DNA of 64,000 nt, taken from positions 1,178,001 to 1,242,000 of the forward strand of contig NW_024067680.1 in NCBI RefSeq assembly GCF_009389715.1, given 5' to 3'. The DNA comes from Phoenix dactylifera (taxonomy: Eukaryota > Streptophyta > Magnoliopsida > Arecales > Arecaceae). Shown one piece after another: positions 54,319 through 64,000 of the stretch. The position numbers and the translations under genes are program-made. The notes below the pieces were generated by a model. It was given only the letters and a program-made list of their open reading frames with translations, searched no databases and was not told where the DNA came from. Position 1 is the first letter of the stretch, and each line of letters starts with the position of its first letter.

Positions 54319-55864
54319 TATGATCTGCAGAGAGTAAAGATTCTAGTTAGACTTTTGTACTTGATCCTTAATCTGTTCTAAGGTCTTTTAGAACGACTGT
54401 ACTTCCCACTATTTTCTCGAATTCCTCACACTCCCCTGGTAGGAAAACGGAAATTCTACGCGACTAGGGTTTCTAGTAGGTACTGCAGTCTCACCAATCT
54501 ACATGGCACCTCACCTAACAGTTATTGGTGACACATAGATGGATGAGTGTACAACTCTTGTACAATGCTTCTCAAGCATGTTGCAGTGCAACTTGGTCTC
54601 TAAGCCATGAAGACCTCACCTAACAGTTATTGGTCCCATTTCTTAGTTAAGTCAGACCCACCGTATAACCGTAGGAATAAAGTCGTCATTGGGTCCTCAC
54701 CTAACAGTTATTGGTGCCCAACCCCACCTTTACCCTACAACATCTCATGTCTATAGAGAGGTCCAGCCCCCCGATGCAACTTGACCACTGTGTCCAGCCG
54801 AGACAAATCAACATCAAAAAGGCCTTAGCAGCTCTACTACAGTGGAAGACCTGTTGACTTAATATTGGTTAATTAGGTCTTAGTGTTTGCAACTTGAGCT
54901 CTTCATAAGAGGTAATCGAACAATTGGCCAGGTAAGCAGGTGGGAGGCTCCCCTTACTCAGAGAGTAAGGTCCTAATTAAGTAACCACCTTTCATGCTTT
55001 CCTAGACACCAATTAGATCAATTAATCTAATATGACTTGCCCATGTCGGTTCACTCTCGACTTGATTGAGGAGGTTTTAATTTAGGTCTCAATTGGGTTT
55101 GCTACATCACATGTAAACCTATCTACCCGACTCTCATTCACATCACATGCAAACGGCACATTGCAGGCAGTTATAATCGCAGCAATAATTAAAGCTAAAC
55201 TTTAAATAGGTGATGATCATGGATTCTAGTTAGGTCGTATTACAAGCACATGCACGTCAATCGATCAACTGGTCTTCAACTCTTGAATTGGTTCCAAGCC
55301 TCCTTGATTCGATCCTTGATCAACTCTTGATCCAATCGCCATCAACCGCTTAGATCACCTGTTCATCTCATGCCTTGTCTTCAACTTGATCGTTGACGTA
55401 CATCACATCACAGAAATACAACCAGATGTAAAATAAAAATAATAATAAATTACATCTCATTTTAGGAGGCACGCAGGCCTCTCAAAACATTAAATAAGAT
55501 GCATGCAAGCATCTGAAAAATTACATGACATTACAGATCACATCGCAGGTCATTACATTCGATACCAAAAGGGTTTGAATCCTATGATCATCACCATATG
55601 CAACAATTATAATTTTCAGATATGAAAACTAACTGATTATCTCATGACATAGGTTGTTGATCATGCTAATCATGATTCTAAACTTTGTAATCTCATTAAC
55701 AATGCAATTAGAATCATCATCTTTTCATATAAAAATCAGCATGCAAAAATCAGCACCCTAGAAAAAATCTGCATGCAGAAAATTTTCAGCATGCATAATC
55801 TTTCAATTTTCAGATCTAATAAGCCTACTAATAATTAATCCTTACCTTAATCTACGAAGCCTAA
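54319..55864 (-). other. Untranslated leader of the copia element with a triplicated 20-mer
   Basis: 1.5 kb between the primer site and the gag ATG, without open frames of note. CTCACCTAACAGTTATTGGT (plus strand) occurs three times, near 54511, 54609 and 54698. Its role is unknown; it could be part of a dimerisation or packaging region, which is speculation. Confidence 0.7.
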
Positions 55865-55876
55865 GCTCTGATACCA
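55865..55876 (-). other. Primer-binding site (tRNA-iMet)
   Basis: On the minus strand TGGTATCAGAGC, complementary to the 3' end of plant initiator methionine tRNA, one base inside the 5' LTR edge. This is the usual primer site of plant copia elements. Confidence 0.95.
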
Positions 55877-55877
55877 C

Positions 55878-58234
55878 TGTTAGAAAACCCCGATCATGCC
55901 GCTGAAATTTAAAAAAAATTCAGATGGCAGCGGAATCGACATAAGCGGGATCGACGTTCATCGCATGAACGTTGTTTCATGAACCGTTCGTAGTTAGATA
56001 AGGATTAAAAACTTTTAAACTAATTTGAAGATCAGATCTTCATCTTGTGCGGGTAGATGATCACCGCAAATCTGAGTTCGTGATTTTAGGAAGAGGGTTC
56101 GCTTGAAGCCGTTCAAGTGTCCGGCCTCTACGGGTATCCACACGAAGCAGAGATCCGATCAAAGCTCTCTAGTCTTCCCGGGGTGCTAGCTCCCTTGCAA
56201 AGACTTCTTTTGATGGCTGATCTCCTCTCTTTCTTTCAACTCTTGAATGTGCTTAAAAGGAGGAAGAAGAAGGAGGGATAGAGGAAGAGGAACGAAGGCC
56301 CTGCAGCCTTTCTTTTCTTCCCTGCGTTGGTGAAGCAAAGGAGGAGGGAGGAGGCCGCCAAGCTTCTTTTTCTTCCTCTTCTTGCTTGCGGCTGAACCAA
56401 GGAAAGGGAGAGGGGTGGCCACGGCTTGGAGGAAGAGGGATTCAACTTGATTAGGGCGCCGGCCCCTTTGCTCCCTTTTTATAGCCATCTAGGGCTCCTA
56501 TAATTTAGAAGCCCTAGAGTTATTTCCTAAGAGGGGGCGCCGGCCCCCTCTCTTCACCCCACACCACATGGAAAGGGGAGGGGCGTACGCCCCTCCTCAT
56601 GGTAAACCCTAATCCACATTAAGTAGGGTTTGGAATGCCCTAATGTGGTCAAGCCCTAATCCAATTAGGCTTAGCCCAAGGGTGAACCAATTTGGATCCA
56701 ATCTAGGTAAGTCCTAATCCAATTAGAACTTAAATCAATTTTGACTCAATTGAATTCTTCAATCCTAATCCAATTAGGAGTCTTATTGATTCATTAGATT
56801 AATAATTAATTGTGACTTAAGAAATCCTAATCCAAATTAGGACATATTTAATTTTAGTCCTAATCCAATTAGGACTCTAATTTGAATCCGAAGTCCTAAT
56901 CCGATTAGGACTCTAGGAATCCTACTCCAAGTAGGAATCCAATTTTAATTCAAAACTCCTAATCTAATTAGGATTGTAGGAATCCTATTCCAAGTAGGAA
57001 TCCCAGTCCTACTCCAACTAGGATTTCCAGTCCTAATCCAATTAGGATTCTAGGAATCCTACTCGAAGTAGGATTTGTGTTTAAGTCCAATTAATTAATT
57101 CCCTTTGTTTCTTCTTCAACTGAATATCAATCGAATTGATTACTTGTGATTCCTAATCACGATTCAACCATCGAATCGGTCAATACTTCTAGTGTGTGTG
57201 ACCCCATAGGTTCTATTCTGACTGGTAGTGAGATATATTGCGATCTCTATCACAATATCCTTGAAAACTTCTTTCCATGGGTTGGAACGATTCCAACTCT
57301 ACTCATTAGGGTTTATCGATCATCGAGATAATCCCTGTGAGTCCCACTATCCACCAGTGACACCTAGCAGCATGTAGTAGCTACCCAGTAGAATAGAATT
57401 ATGAACCTCTAGGTGCAGTTATCGTGTGATACAGTCCTACTATCGTGGATCCCTACAGTCCGGAGGTCATGGATAACTCGTCAAACCCCTTCGTCTGTCA
57501 TATGTCAAGATTTATTCGACTCGAGTTCGATAGTGAAAAATTCTTTCTCCACTTTATATTACTGCCCTGGCCAAGGTCTTAGAACTCAGTCTAACAAATC
57601 ACATAGGATCACTCCTCTTCTATCAAGGTCGATAGATTCCATGTAAGTGCATACCCTACTCCTACAGTGAACTTAATGCAGCCAATCTACACTACAAGGA
57701 CCGATATGACTAGAGACAATGTATACGTGTAGTCAAACTACAATAACCTCACTGTGAGTAGCTGAAGCACCGCAGGTCAAAGGACCAGTCATACTACTGC
57801 AACATCAAGCAAGTCACTGACGAGTGGATAGACATCCAAGTGACTTCTTGTCTTGGTCACGCTCAGTACCCTTGTTCTGTAACAAGCACCTGCACTATCA
57901 CTTCAGTGTCGCCACACTGTGGACTCGAGTCTCGTCCATCCATAAGGAAAGTAATGTGTGCACTGATCTCATCGGATCGATCACCGCCCTCGTGATGATC
58001 CATCGATCAGGAGCATTCAAAAATTAATCACCAATGATACATGGCTCAAATTCTCAACTCTTGAGAATATGCATCATCATCTTATTAATTCCTTGGACGA
58101 TTCATAGACACATAAACAATATGAATGAAAAAGATGCCTTTTATTTATTCAATAATAATAAAGTCAAATACAAATTATGTCCCAGAATTAATAATGTGTC
58201 AGCTAAAATTGGCTTCTAGGGCATACATCTAACA
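55878..58234 (-). repeat. 5' LTR of the copia element
   Basis: 2357 bp, TG...CA ends. On the minus strand a TATA box (CTATAAAAAG, about 56475-56484) is followed by GC-rich sequence with CCGGCGCCC, consistent with the start of R. An array of short palindromes fills about 56605-57080. Confidence 0.95.
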
Positions 58235-58239
58235 CAATG

Positions 58240-58795
58240 TATATCATAGGTTCACAAATTCGGTCTCATGCCCTGATCTATTATTATGATTAAAGCTAAC
58301 TCCCAAATGGATACCTGACTAGACCTAAATTATTGTAGGATGTGTCAAGAAATGCATAGCAGATATATAAGCCCATGGCTTGGGTCATGTCCAGTTTACA
58401 TCTAGACTAGATCGATGAGTCTTCGCAATTAGATTTGGCCATGGCCGGTGCAAACATAAGGTAAATATATCACATCTATTAACCCAATTAGTTTACCGTC
58501 CAAATTGTTTCCGATTTAAATTTGGCATCTGATTTAACTTAGTTCACACCGTTTAGGCTGTCAAGTTGCTCCCTTTTGTACGGAAAAGTTGGTTTCCTTA
58601 TTTGTTTGGGGGCAATTTTGGTTTTTTACTTAGGTAAATAGTTCCAGTAACGCTACTAATTTAAATGGTTGTAAGCGTTGGTTTTATAAAATATTGCGTA
58701 TGGGGATAATATACATAAACTTCAAGATGATTTGTAATTTATCCTAACAATTTAATAATTATTTTAGAAAACCACCTTTCAGAAGTTCACCAGTT
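58240..58795. other. Intergenic stretch right of the copia element
   Basis: AT-rich, no gene recognised. Ends where the PPR-like sequence begins. Confidence 0.5.
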
Positions 58796-58809
58796 TGTGC
58801 TATCTCACC

Positions 58810-59275
58810 ATGCTTCAGGCTCTTACTGAAGTGAATGATATTGACGGCTTGTAGCAATGCTACGAGGAGAGGGAGCAGAGTTTTAGGTAGCCTATGATCT
58901 GAAGTTGATGAATTTGATGATTAGAGTCTACTCAAGGAAGAGCATGGTTGAAGAAGCTGAATCACTTTGGGAAAGGGCCTCAGAGAAGGTTGCAAGAATT
59001 GACTTGAGGGCGTGCGAGTTGTTCTTAGGAAACTAGTAGAAGAGCCACGAGGGTGAGGTTGGCTCTAAAATGGTCACAAAATGCAGTTTTAATGGTCAAA
59101 CAGGACAAGTACGTACGTAGAAGTTAGATTAAGAGAAAGTGATCGTCTTCTTAAAACTTTTATAGGAGGCGAAGGATTGGAGGGTGCAGAGAGGTTCTGC
59201 AAGAGTTTGAACGCGCTTTACTTTCTCGATTCCAAAGCATATGAATCGCTGATCCGCCTCCAAAACTAAGAGAAC
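58810..59275 (+). pseudogene. PPR (pentatricopeptide repeat) protein pseudogene fragment
   Basis: Plus-strand peptides in changing frames match the C-terminal repeats of an organellar P-class PPR protein: MLQALTEVNDIDGL near 58810, LMNLMIRVYSRKSMVEEAES near 58910, ALKWSQNAVLMVKQDK near 59070, and GLEGAERFCKSLNALYFLDS then KAYESLIR near 59175-59260. Stops and frameshifts separate them and no start or upstream repeats are present, so this is a dead fragment rather than an exon. Confidence 0.7.
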
Positions 59276-59289
59276 GCCAGAAAGTGTCA

Positions 59290-59960
59290 AACTAGTATGT
59301 ATTCAATTGGCTGCTCTGGGCAACTTTTTTGGGGAGGGATTGAGTTCTGTGTTATTCATGATAAGACTTCTAGGATTAATGGGTAACGTTGAAGTGAGCT
59401 CGAACCTAAGTTCTTTGGAAGGGCCTATGATCAGAAAATCACGTTGAGTTATGCGTCATTCACCATAAATTTCTGGAGGGTAAAGAAGGAAGGCTTACTC
59501 CATAGTCCCTGTAGGGCCAATGCTTAATCCAACGGAGAGTAAACCCTTAATGATTGTTGCTTGTGCGTGTTAAATTAGCAAGACATCATTTCTTCCTTTG
59601 AAGTTAATATCAATTCTTATAGTTGCCAAAATTTTCTCTCTTTTTTTTTCGTGGTAGATAACTAAATCTTTTTGTAAGAAGCGTGCAAGATCCCCAGCAT
59701 CCAAATTGAGGCCCGAAGGGATTCACTATAACTAAATCTACTCCTTCAGTCCTTTGATCATTGTATTTTAAGATATACTAAAAATTAACAAGAATAAAAA
59801 GATAATATTATTGAAATTATGACAAAATAATAACAGCAATTGAATACAAAAGAATCTATTAGGGGAAGACCGAACACCAGCTGGGATTTAATAAATTTAA
59901 AACACTACGTACGTAGATTGAAAGAATGAAAGACACTAAAAGCAAAGGACATGCGGAAGT
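59290..59960. other. Intergenic, nothing recognised
   Basis: Contains no convincing coding or structured RNA sequence. The last part (about 59740-59966) is probably the 3' flank or UTR of the F-box gene on the minus strand. Confidence 0.5.
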
Positions 59961-59966
59961 TTGACA

Positions 59967-61299
59967 TCAGACTTGTGTATAGAATTGAAAATACTCGGAA
60001 GTCCATTTGCAAAGCTCACTGCAAAAGCTTTGACGTTCTTCCCATCCCTCCACCCGACCACACGTTGGACTTGTGCACCGTTCAATCTGCCGTGGTGACC
60101 ATCTCTTCATGGTAATCCTCCGTACAGATTCTATGACCTGCCTCCGGCACTGCTCGAAGTAGGGGTTCTGAAACTTCATCCTCTCAGAATCCTCAGTTCC
60201 ACCAGAAACAACTCCAATTTTGTTCAGGTATTCCATGCCAATCTGCCGAGTCCGGTGATCGCCAAAGAGTAGGATGCCCATTGTGTACGTTGCGGCATCG
60301 TGGCCACCGACCATCGCCTTCTCGAGATAGCGTAACCCTAAGTTCAGGCTTTCCAGATTGAAGACATTCTCCTGAAAAACATTGATTAGAAGAAATTTAA
60401 GAGTTAGACTACTAAGAAAAAATAACTATCAATTTACCATGCAGCTCTCAAAGGTGCTCCTCCTATGTTCGTAAATCCATGCACCGTGTTTGGTCTTATT
60501 TGGATCTCTATTCTCAAAAATTCTTGCACGTCTATAGGCTCAGGAGTGGGTATTATTAGATATACACTCTCATAAAAGGGTTGTTATTATTGATCATCAT
60601 ATCAGAATATATATCTTTGGCCCTTTCTACACTGGCAACTTCTATATTGTCTATTCACTCAAAAGAAGGAAAAAAAAGGTGAGTGAGACTTCTACATTGT
60701 GTTCTCCACTGATGCAATTGGCTGGAACAAATCCCAAGTTGAACTTTGTCAAAGGCCTGTTATTGTTGTGATCTTTTATATTTTCCGTGTGAAACGTTAT
60801 CTAGAAGTCTTAACTTGCAAGAAGAAATATAGCAATGTAAAGCATGGGTAGATGGAGTTGATAGTCTACGTACCAGTCCAAGTATAAAACAAGCTTTAAG
60901 ATTTCCGGCTGCGGCGCAACTATTGAGAATAGCGAAGTAACGCTCCTTGTTCCACCAATGCATGCTCCATTCTTTCTCCAAAGAAATATGTTGTCCAACC
61001 AACTTTGCTTTTGATGCCGTTCTAAACATCTTGCACCTACAACAACGTTAAGCGATGCAGCACATCTCAAGAACTTAGTATTTAATTAATGTTCATCATG
61101 AAACAAAGAAATAGATAAAGCATGGATATTGCTATAAAACTCACGTCATCTGTAGGTTTTCGAGATCGGATACTGGTGTTGAAGACAATGAAACTAGCTG
61201 AGCAACGATCTCTACGATGAGATCATGTGGAAGAGACTTGATGCTTGTAGTAGTTTTAGCTCTCCACTGCTTCTTCTGTATTCTTTTTGTGGCTTTCAT
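59967..61299 (-). CDS. F-box protein with Sel1-like region and C-terminal cysteine motif
   Basis: Likely substrate adaptor of an SCF ubiquitin ligase. Three exons, 61145-61299, 60874-61036 and 59967-60371, with GT-AG junctions in phase, give 240 aa. An N-terminal basic stretch (MKATKRIQKKQWR) precedes the F-box SIKSLPHDLIVEIVAQL ... DLENLQMTCKMFR (about 19-58). Then comes a helical Sel1/TPR-like region with CAAAGNLKACFILGL, LNLGLRYLEKAMVGGH and AATYTMGILLFG. The tail has CTSPTCG and FCSELCKW, a C..C....C...C arrangement resembling half a MYND-type finger. Similar to Arabidopsis At1g67340/At1g67623-like proteins but shorter than At1g67340. Substrate unknown. Confidence 0.85.
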
Positions 61300-61319
61300 G
61301 GTTAGTGAGATAGGCTGAG

Positions 61320-62500
61320 TTGTAAGTTGAGGGGCAATCTTAACTTGGAGAGAGAGGATACGTATTTTTTCAAAAAGTACTTCCAGAGATCACGCAAGGC
61401 CTAAGATGAACGAATAAGGAATTAACTACAGTTCTCATCAAAATTCAGACAAAAATTATAAAGCTTTATATCGATTATTCAACATAGTTCAATAAAATAT
61501 GCTTATATAAATGTATATCATCAAACATATAACCCATTCCAAAAAATATGCAAGATATTAACCTACAGTTGTTTTATATTTTTTTTATCTTTCATTTTTA
61601 TCCAAATTTTCGATCAATCATTATTTTACTGATTTAGGCCCTTCATGGTCACACTAGCCCGAGACACCTTCTAGGTCTTTTGGTCAACTTGGGTTTACCA
61701 AAATATCTGGACCTCTCCTAGTCCTAAAGTATCCGAAGAGAAAAAGAATGATAAAGAGAGAGAAAGGGTGATAAAGAAAGAGAAACATGAGAGAGAGAGG
61801 AAAGAAGAGAGAGAGAGCCCTCTCCTCTGCTCAAAACAGGGGAGAATCTCTCGCCCTCTCCTTCTCAACCCGCCATGAAAGTGCCGAGGGACGACGGCCC
61901 ACAGCAGTTCCCCCACCCGGCAGCTAGGGCGGCAGTCTCGAACATGAGCAGCGGCCGGCGGTGGTCGGCAACCGGGGACTCAGAAAACTCTAATCAGGCC
62001 ATTGGCGACAGCTGAGGGACTCAGAAAACTTGATAAAAGAAGGTGAGGTGGCTCACCTCGTTCCAACGACGAATCGGCGGTGGCTCGTCGGAAACACTCA
62101 ACGGGGAACCGGGGGCTTGGACGGATCTTGCCGGCGATTGATCGATGATTAAGAGCGACAAACGGATGGAAGAGGGGTAGGCTTTATATAGGTGAACTTC
62201 CTGGGCCAGCTGGAGTTCTACGTGCTTGGGTTTTGACCAGCTGGAGTTCCTGGTCATAACCTCCCTCTCCTAGTCGGACTCGGAGAGGAAGAAGACTCCC
62301 GAGTCTCTCTCCCGACTCACGTGCCAAGCGGCCGGTCCAGACCACTCCCAGGCCGGTACTTGGAGTCCTTGGTTTCGTAGAAATGTCAATCCTCAATGCA
62401 AATTGTAACAAACATAAAATCATATGCATCAATCTCATATTTTGTGCTTCCAAGTGATGCTCTTATAGATTACATGGCAAACACCCATTTTGTAAAGACT
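61320..62500. other. Intergenic region with a GC-rich, LTR-like block
   Basis: 61840-62360 is GC-rich and on the minus strand contains TATATAAAGCC (near 62188) followed by CTACCCCTCTTCC and several CCGGCG motifs. This promoter-like arrangement is typical of plant LTRs and could be a solo LTR. I could not define TG...CA ends or a target duplication. 61735-61830 is a GA-rich simple repeat (AGAGAGAGAGGAAAGAAGAG type). Confidence 0.35.
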
Positions 62501-62618
62501 AAAGACACAGGCACTTATGTTTATCGACGTGATTCACACATCTTTTATTCTCAAGACAATATATATAAATAATCTCTCTTATTGCAAATTTACTTCACTT
62601 TTTTGGGATGTTCTATCT

Positions 62619-63753
62619 TCAGCGCAGGATGCGCAACTCTATCTCGTTATCTTCCTTGAGAGAAAACGAACACAGCTTGCAGTCTGCAGAGAGGAGTGAT
62701 GAAGTCTTATATTTGTCTTCTCCACCAACTACAGGCATCAGCACGCCTCGCTTTACCGTATTCTCGTAGTCAGGACGGTATGTTCTTCCCAGAACTCCTT
62801 CCACTTGGGGTGAGAGCCCAAAGAATCTGAACTGCACCTCCAAATGTGCGTAGGAATCATCTGATGGTATCTGATAGTTGTGTAACTCATCATCTTCCTT
62901 GGTGATTGGAACCACCTTGAGCATGGCCTCTGCAATCCCCTCAAGCACGACCATGATGCTGTTTCTGGTTCCAGTCCTCTCCAGAGTCAGCTCTGTATCT
63001 GGTGACTTCCAATGGGAGAGGTGTCCTTCTGGGACCAGCAAAGGCTTTCCATCGTAAGAGAACTTCAGGTGATCAACGTCGTTGCTCCATTGCTTTACAT
63101 GAGCTGCCTCGACAGTGAAGTTGTGAGAACCATACATGAACCCAAGAGCTTGAATCCAAGTGAAGTCGCGGGTCCTGCCGGCAGGCCGGAGGCCAATGAA
63201 GCGGGCATTGATCTGGAGGTGAGGGTCGGAGACCAGGCTGAAGTGCTCATCCTTTCTCCCATGAAAATAGAATACAGCACCGTCAGCACCAATGAAGCGA
63301 GGGTCATGACAACCAGACCCTGGGCCTTCGCAGTTGGGTTTGTGGCAAACTGCAATTTGATAGCGATCTTGCAATTAAATGGAGTTTTCACACCATGCAG
63401 AACATTGACTTTTTTTTTTTTAGTGAAGTTAGTTCCTCTATTCGTTAGCTGAATTCAAGAGGACCAATGGAGAGTTGAGAGAGCTCGTTAAAGAAGCCAT
63501 GCTTACCTCGGCACACAGCCTCACATTTGGGGGAGCGGCAGTCCATGAAACAAGCTTTGGCCCTCGGGTGTCTCGGTTTGATGTGTGGGCACTCCTTTGG
63601 GCATCTGACAAATTTACCAAAGCATGGGCTTCCTTTCATGGGACAAGTAACCTTGTCTTGGGGCCAGGCTCCTCCCATTTCCATTGTGACTGCCACAAAC
63701 AGCAGCAGAAACATCGCCATCCATTTGCTCTCGATGGACTGCATCTTTAACAA
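62619..63753 (-). CDS. Root-cap family secreted protein (PF06830-like)
   Basis: Two exons, 63507-63753 and 62619-63349, joined phase 1 by a GT-AG intron of 157 bases, give 325 aa, a normal length for the family. A signal peptide (KWMAMFLLLFVAVTMEMGGA, about 10-29) is followed by a cysteine-rich segment (CPMKGSPCFGKFVRCPKEC, CFMDCRSPKCEAVC). The second exon carries the root-cap domain: CHDPRFIGADGAVFYFHG, HFSLVSDPHLQINARFIG, and RTRDFTWIQALGFMYGSHNF, ending CKLCSFSLKEDNEIELRILR. Members are secreted and often expressed in root cap or pollen; the biochemical role is not established. A second in-frame Met three codons in (MQSIES) could also start translation. The TATA box lies 51 bases upstream of the first ATG. 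Confidence 0.93.
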
Positions 63754-63803
63754 ACTTTAGAGATTAACTCAGCTGCTGGTTAGAAGGCTTGCTATCCTTG
63801 ATA

Positions 63804-63811
63804 TATTTATA
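63804..63811 (-). promoter_or_regulatory. TATA box of the root-cap family gene
   Basis: On the minus strand TATAAATA, within CCTTATAAATATATC, 51-58 bases before the ATG at 63753. It would place transcription start about 20 bases before the ATG, giving a short leader. Confidence 0.7.
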
Positions 63812-64000
63812 AGGTTCAAGTAGTGTGGGTTTTCAAGAGTTCGGCTCTTCTTTGTTAGACTTATATTAGGCAGAATTCCAGTTTAACAAGAAGGCCATGG
63901 ATTCAACTGGTGGAAGGCAGATGGCCTTTTCTCTGTTATCAGTAGAATGTGGAACTTGGCCACTGAAAGAAGAGGACTTGGATGTTGAGCTTGGTTATGT

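Larger units (their letters stand above)
47975..58234 (-). mobile_element. Full-length Ty1/copia LTR retrotransposon
   Basis: A 10,260-bp element flanked by the exact 5-bp target duplication CAATG (47970-47974 and 58235-58239). LTRs of 2354 and 2357 bp begin TGTTAG and end CTAACA. It reads on the minus strand: 5' LTR 55878-58234, tRNA-iMet primer site, a 1.5 kb leader, gag-protease-integrase-RT-RNase H (copia order) from 54318 to 50343, polypurine tract, then 3' LTR 47975-50328. The single gag-pol frame is interrupted by TGA (54274-54276), TAA (52885-52887) and a one-base frameshift near 51422, so this copy is not autonomous. By eye the LTRs differ at roughly 30-40 positions, mostly C/T and G/A, suggesting a fairly recent insertion. 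Confidence 0.97.

Noticed and set aside
62517..63452. Plus-strand open frames over the root-cap gene
   Set aside because: Shadows of the well-supported minus-strand exons.

Overview
This is plant nuclear DNA: AT-rich, with long introns, GT-AG splicing, nested transposon debris and plant-only protein families. Protein details and the dispersed TACCG-type repeats suggest a monocot, perhaps a palm, but that assignment is inference. Nothing prokaryotic is present, and I see no CRISPR array or gene cluster that would count as a new defence or biosynthetic system.

Layout. (1) 526-13976, minus strand: the motor half of a class VIII myosin (VIII-B type). Nineteen coding exons join in phase to 875 codons; the neck and tail lie beyond the left edge. 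(2) 14.1-19.6 kb: intergenic, holding LINE debris, a 0.5 kb fold-back element, a MITE with perfect 18-bp ends and a SINE-like unit. (3) 19677-37163, minus strand: a complete 11-exon ArfGAP gene of AGD5/NEVERSHED type (538 aa), with an 8.2 kb intron full of repeats and a hAT-like element inside its last intron. (4) 37.2-42.6 kb: intergenic sequence and a probable 5' leader intron with a TRIM element and an L1 fragment. (5) 42601-44974, plus strand: TIC20-I, a chloroplast inner-envelope import protein (276 aa). (6) 47975-58234, minus strand: a full-length 10.26 kb Ty1/copia element with 2.35 kb LTRs, an exact 5-bp target duplication, tRNA-iMet primer site and polypurine tract. Its gag-pol frame is broken by two stop codons and one frameshift. 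(7) 58.8-59.3 kb: a PPR pseudogene fragment. (8) 59967-61299, minus strand: a three-exon F-box/Sel1-like gene with a C-terminal cysteine cluster. (9) 62619-63753, minus strand: a two-exon secreted root-cap family gene with a TATA box.

The five host genes are functionally unrelated (actin transport, Arf GTPase control in vesicle traffic, plastid protein import, probable SCF ubiquitin ligase adaptor, secreted root-cap protein). Exon boundaries were worked out by hand from splice signals, reading phase and family conservation; they are internally consistent but not checked against transcripts.
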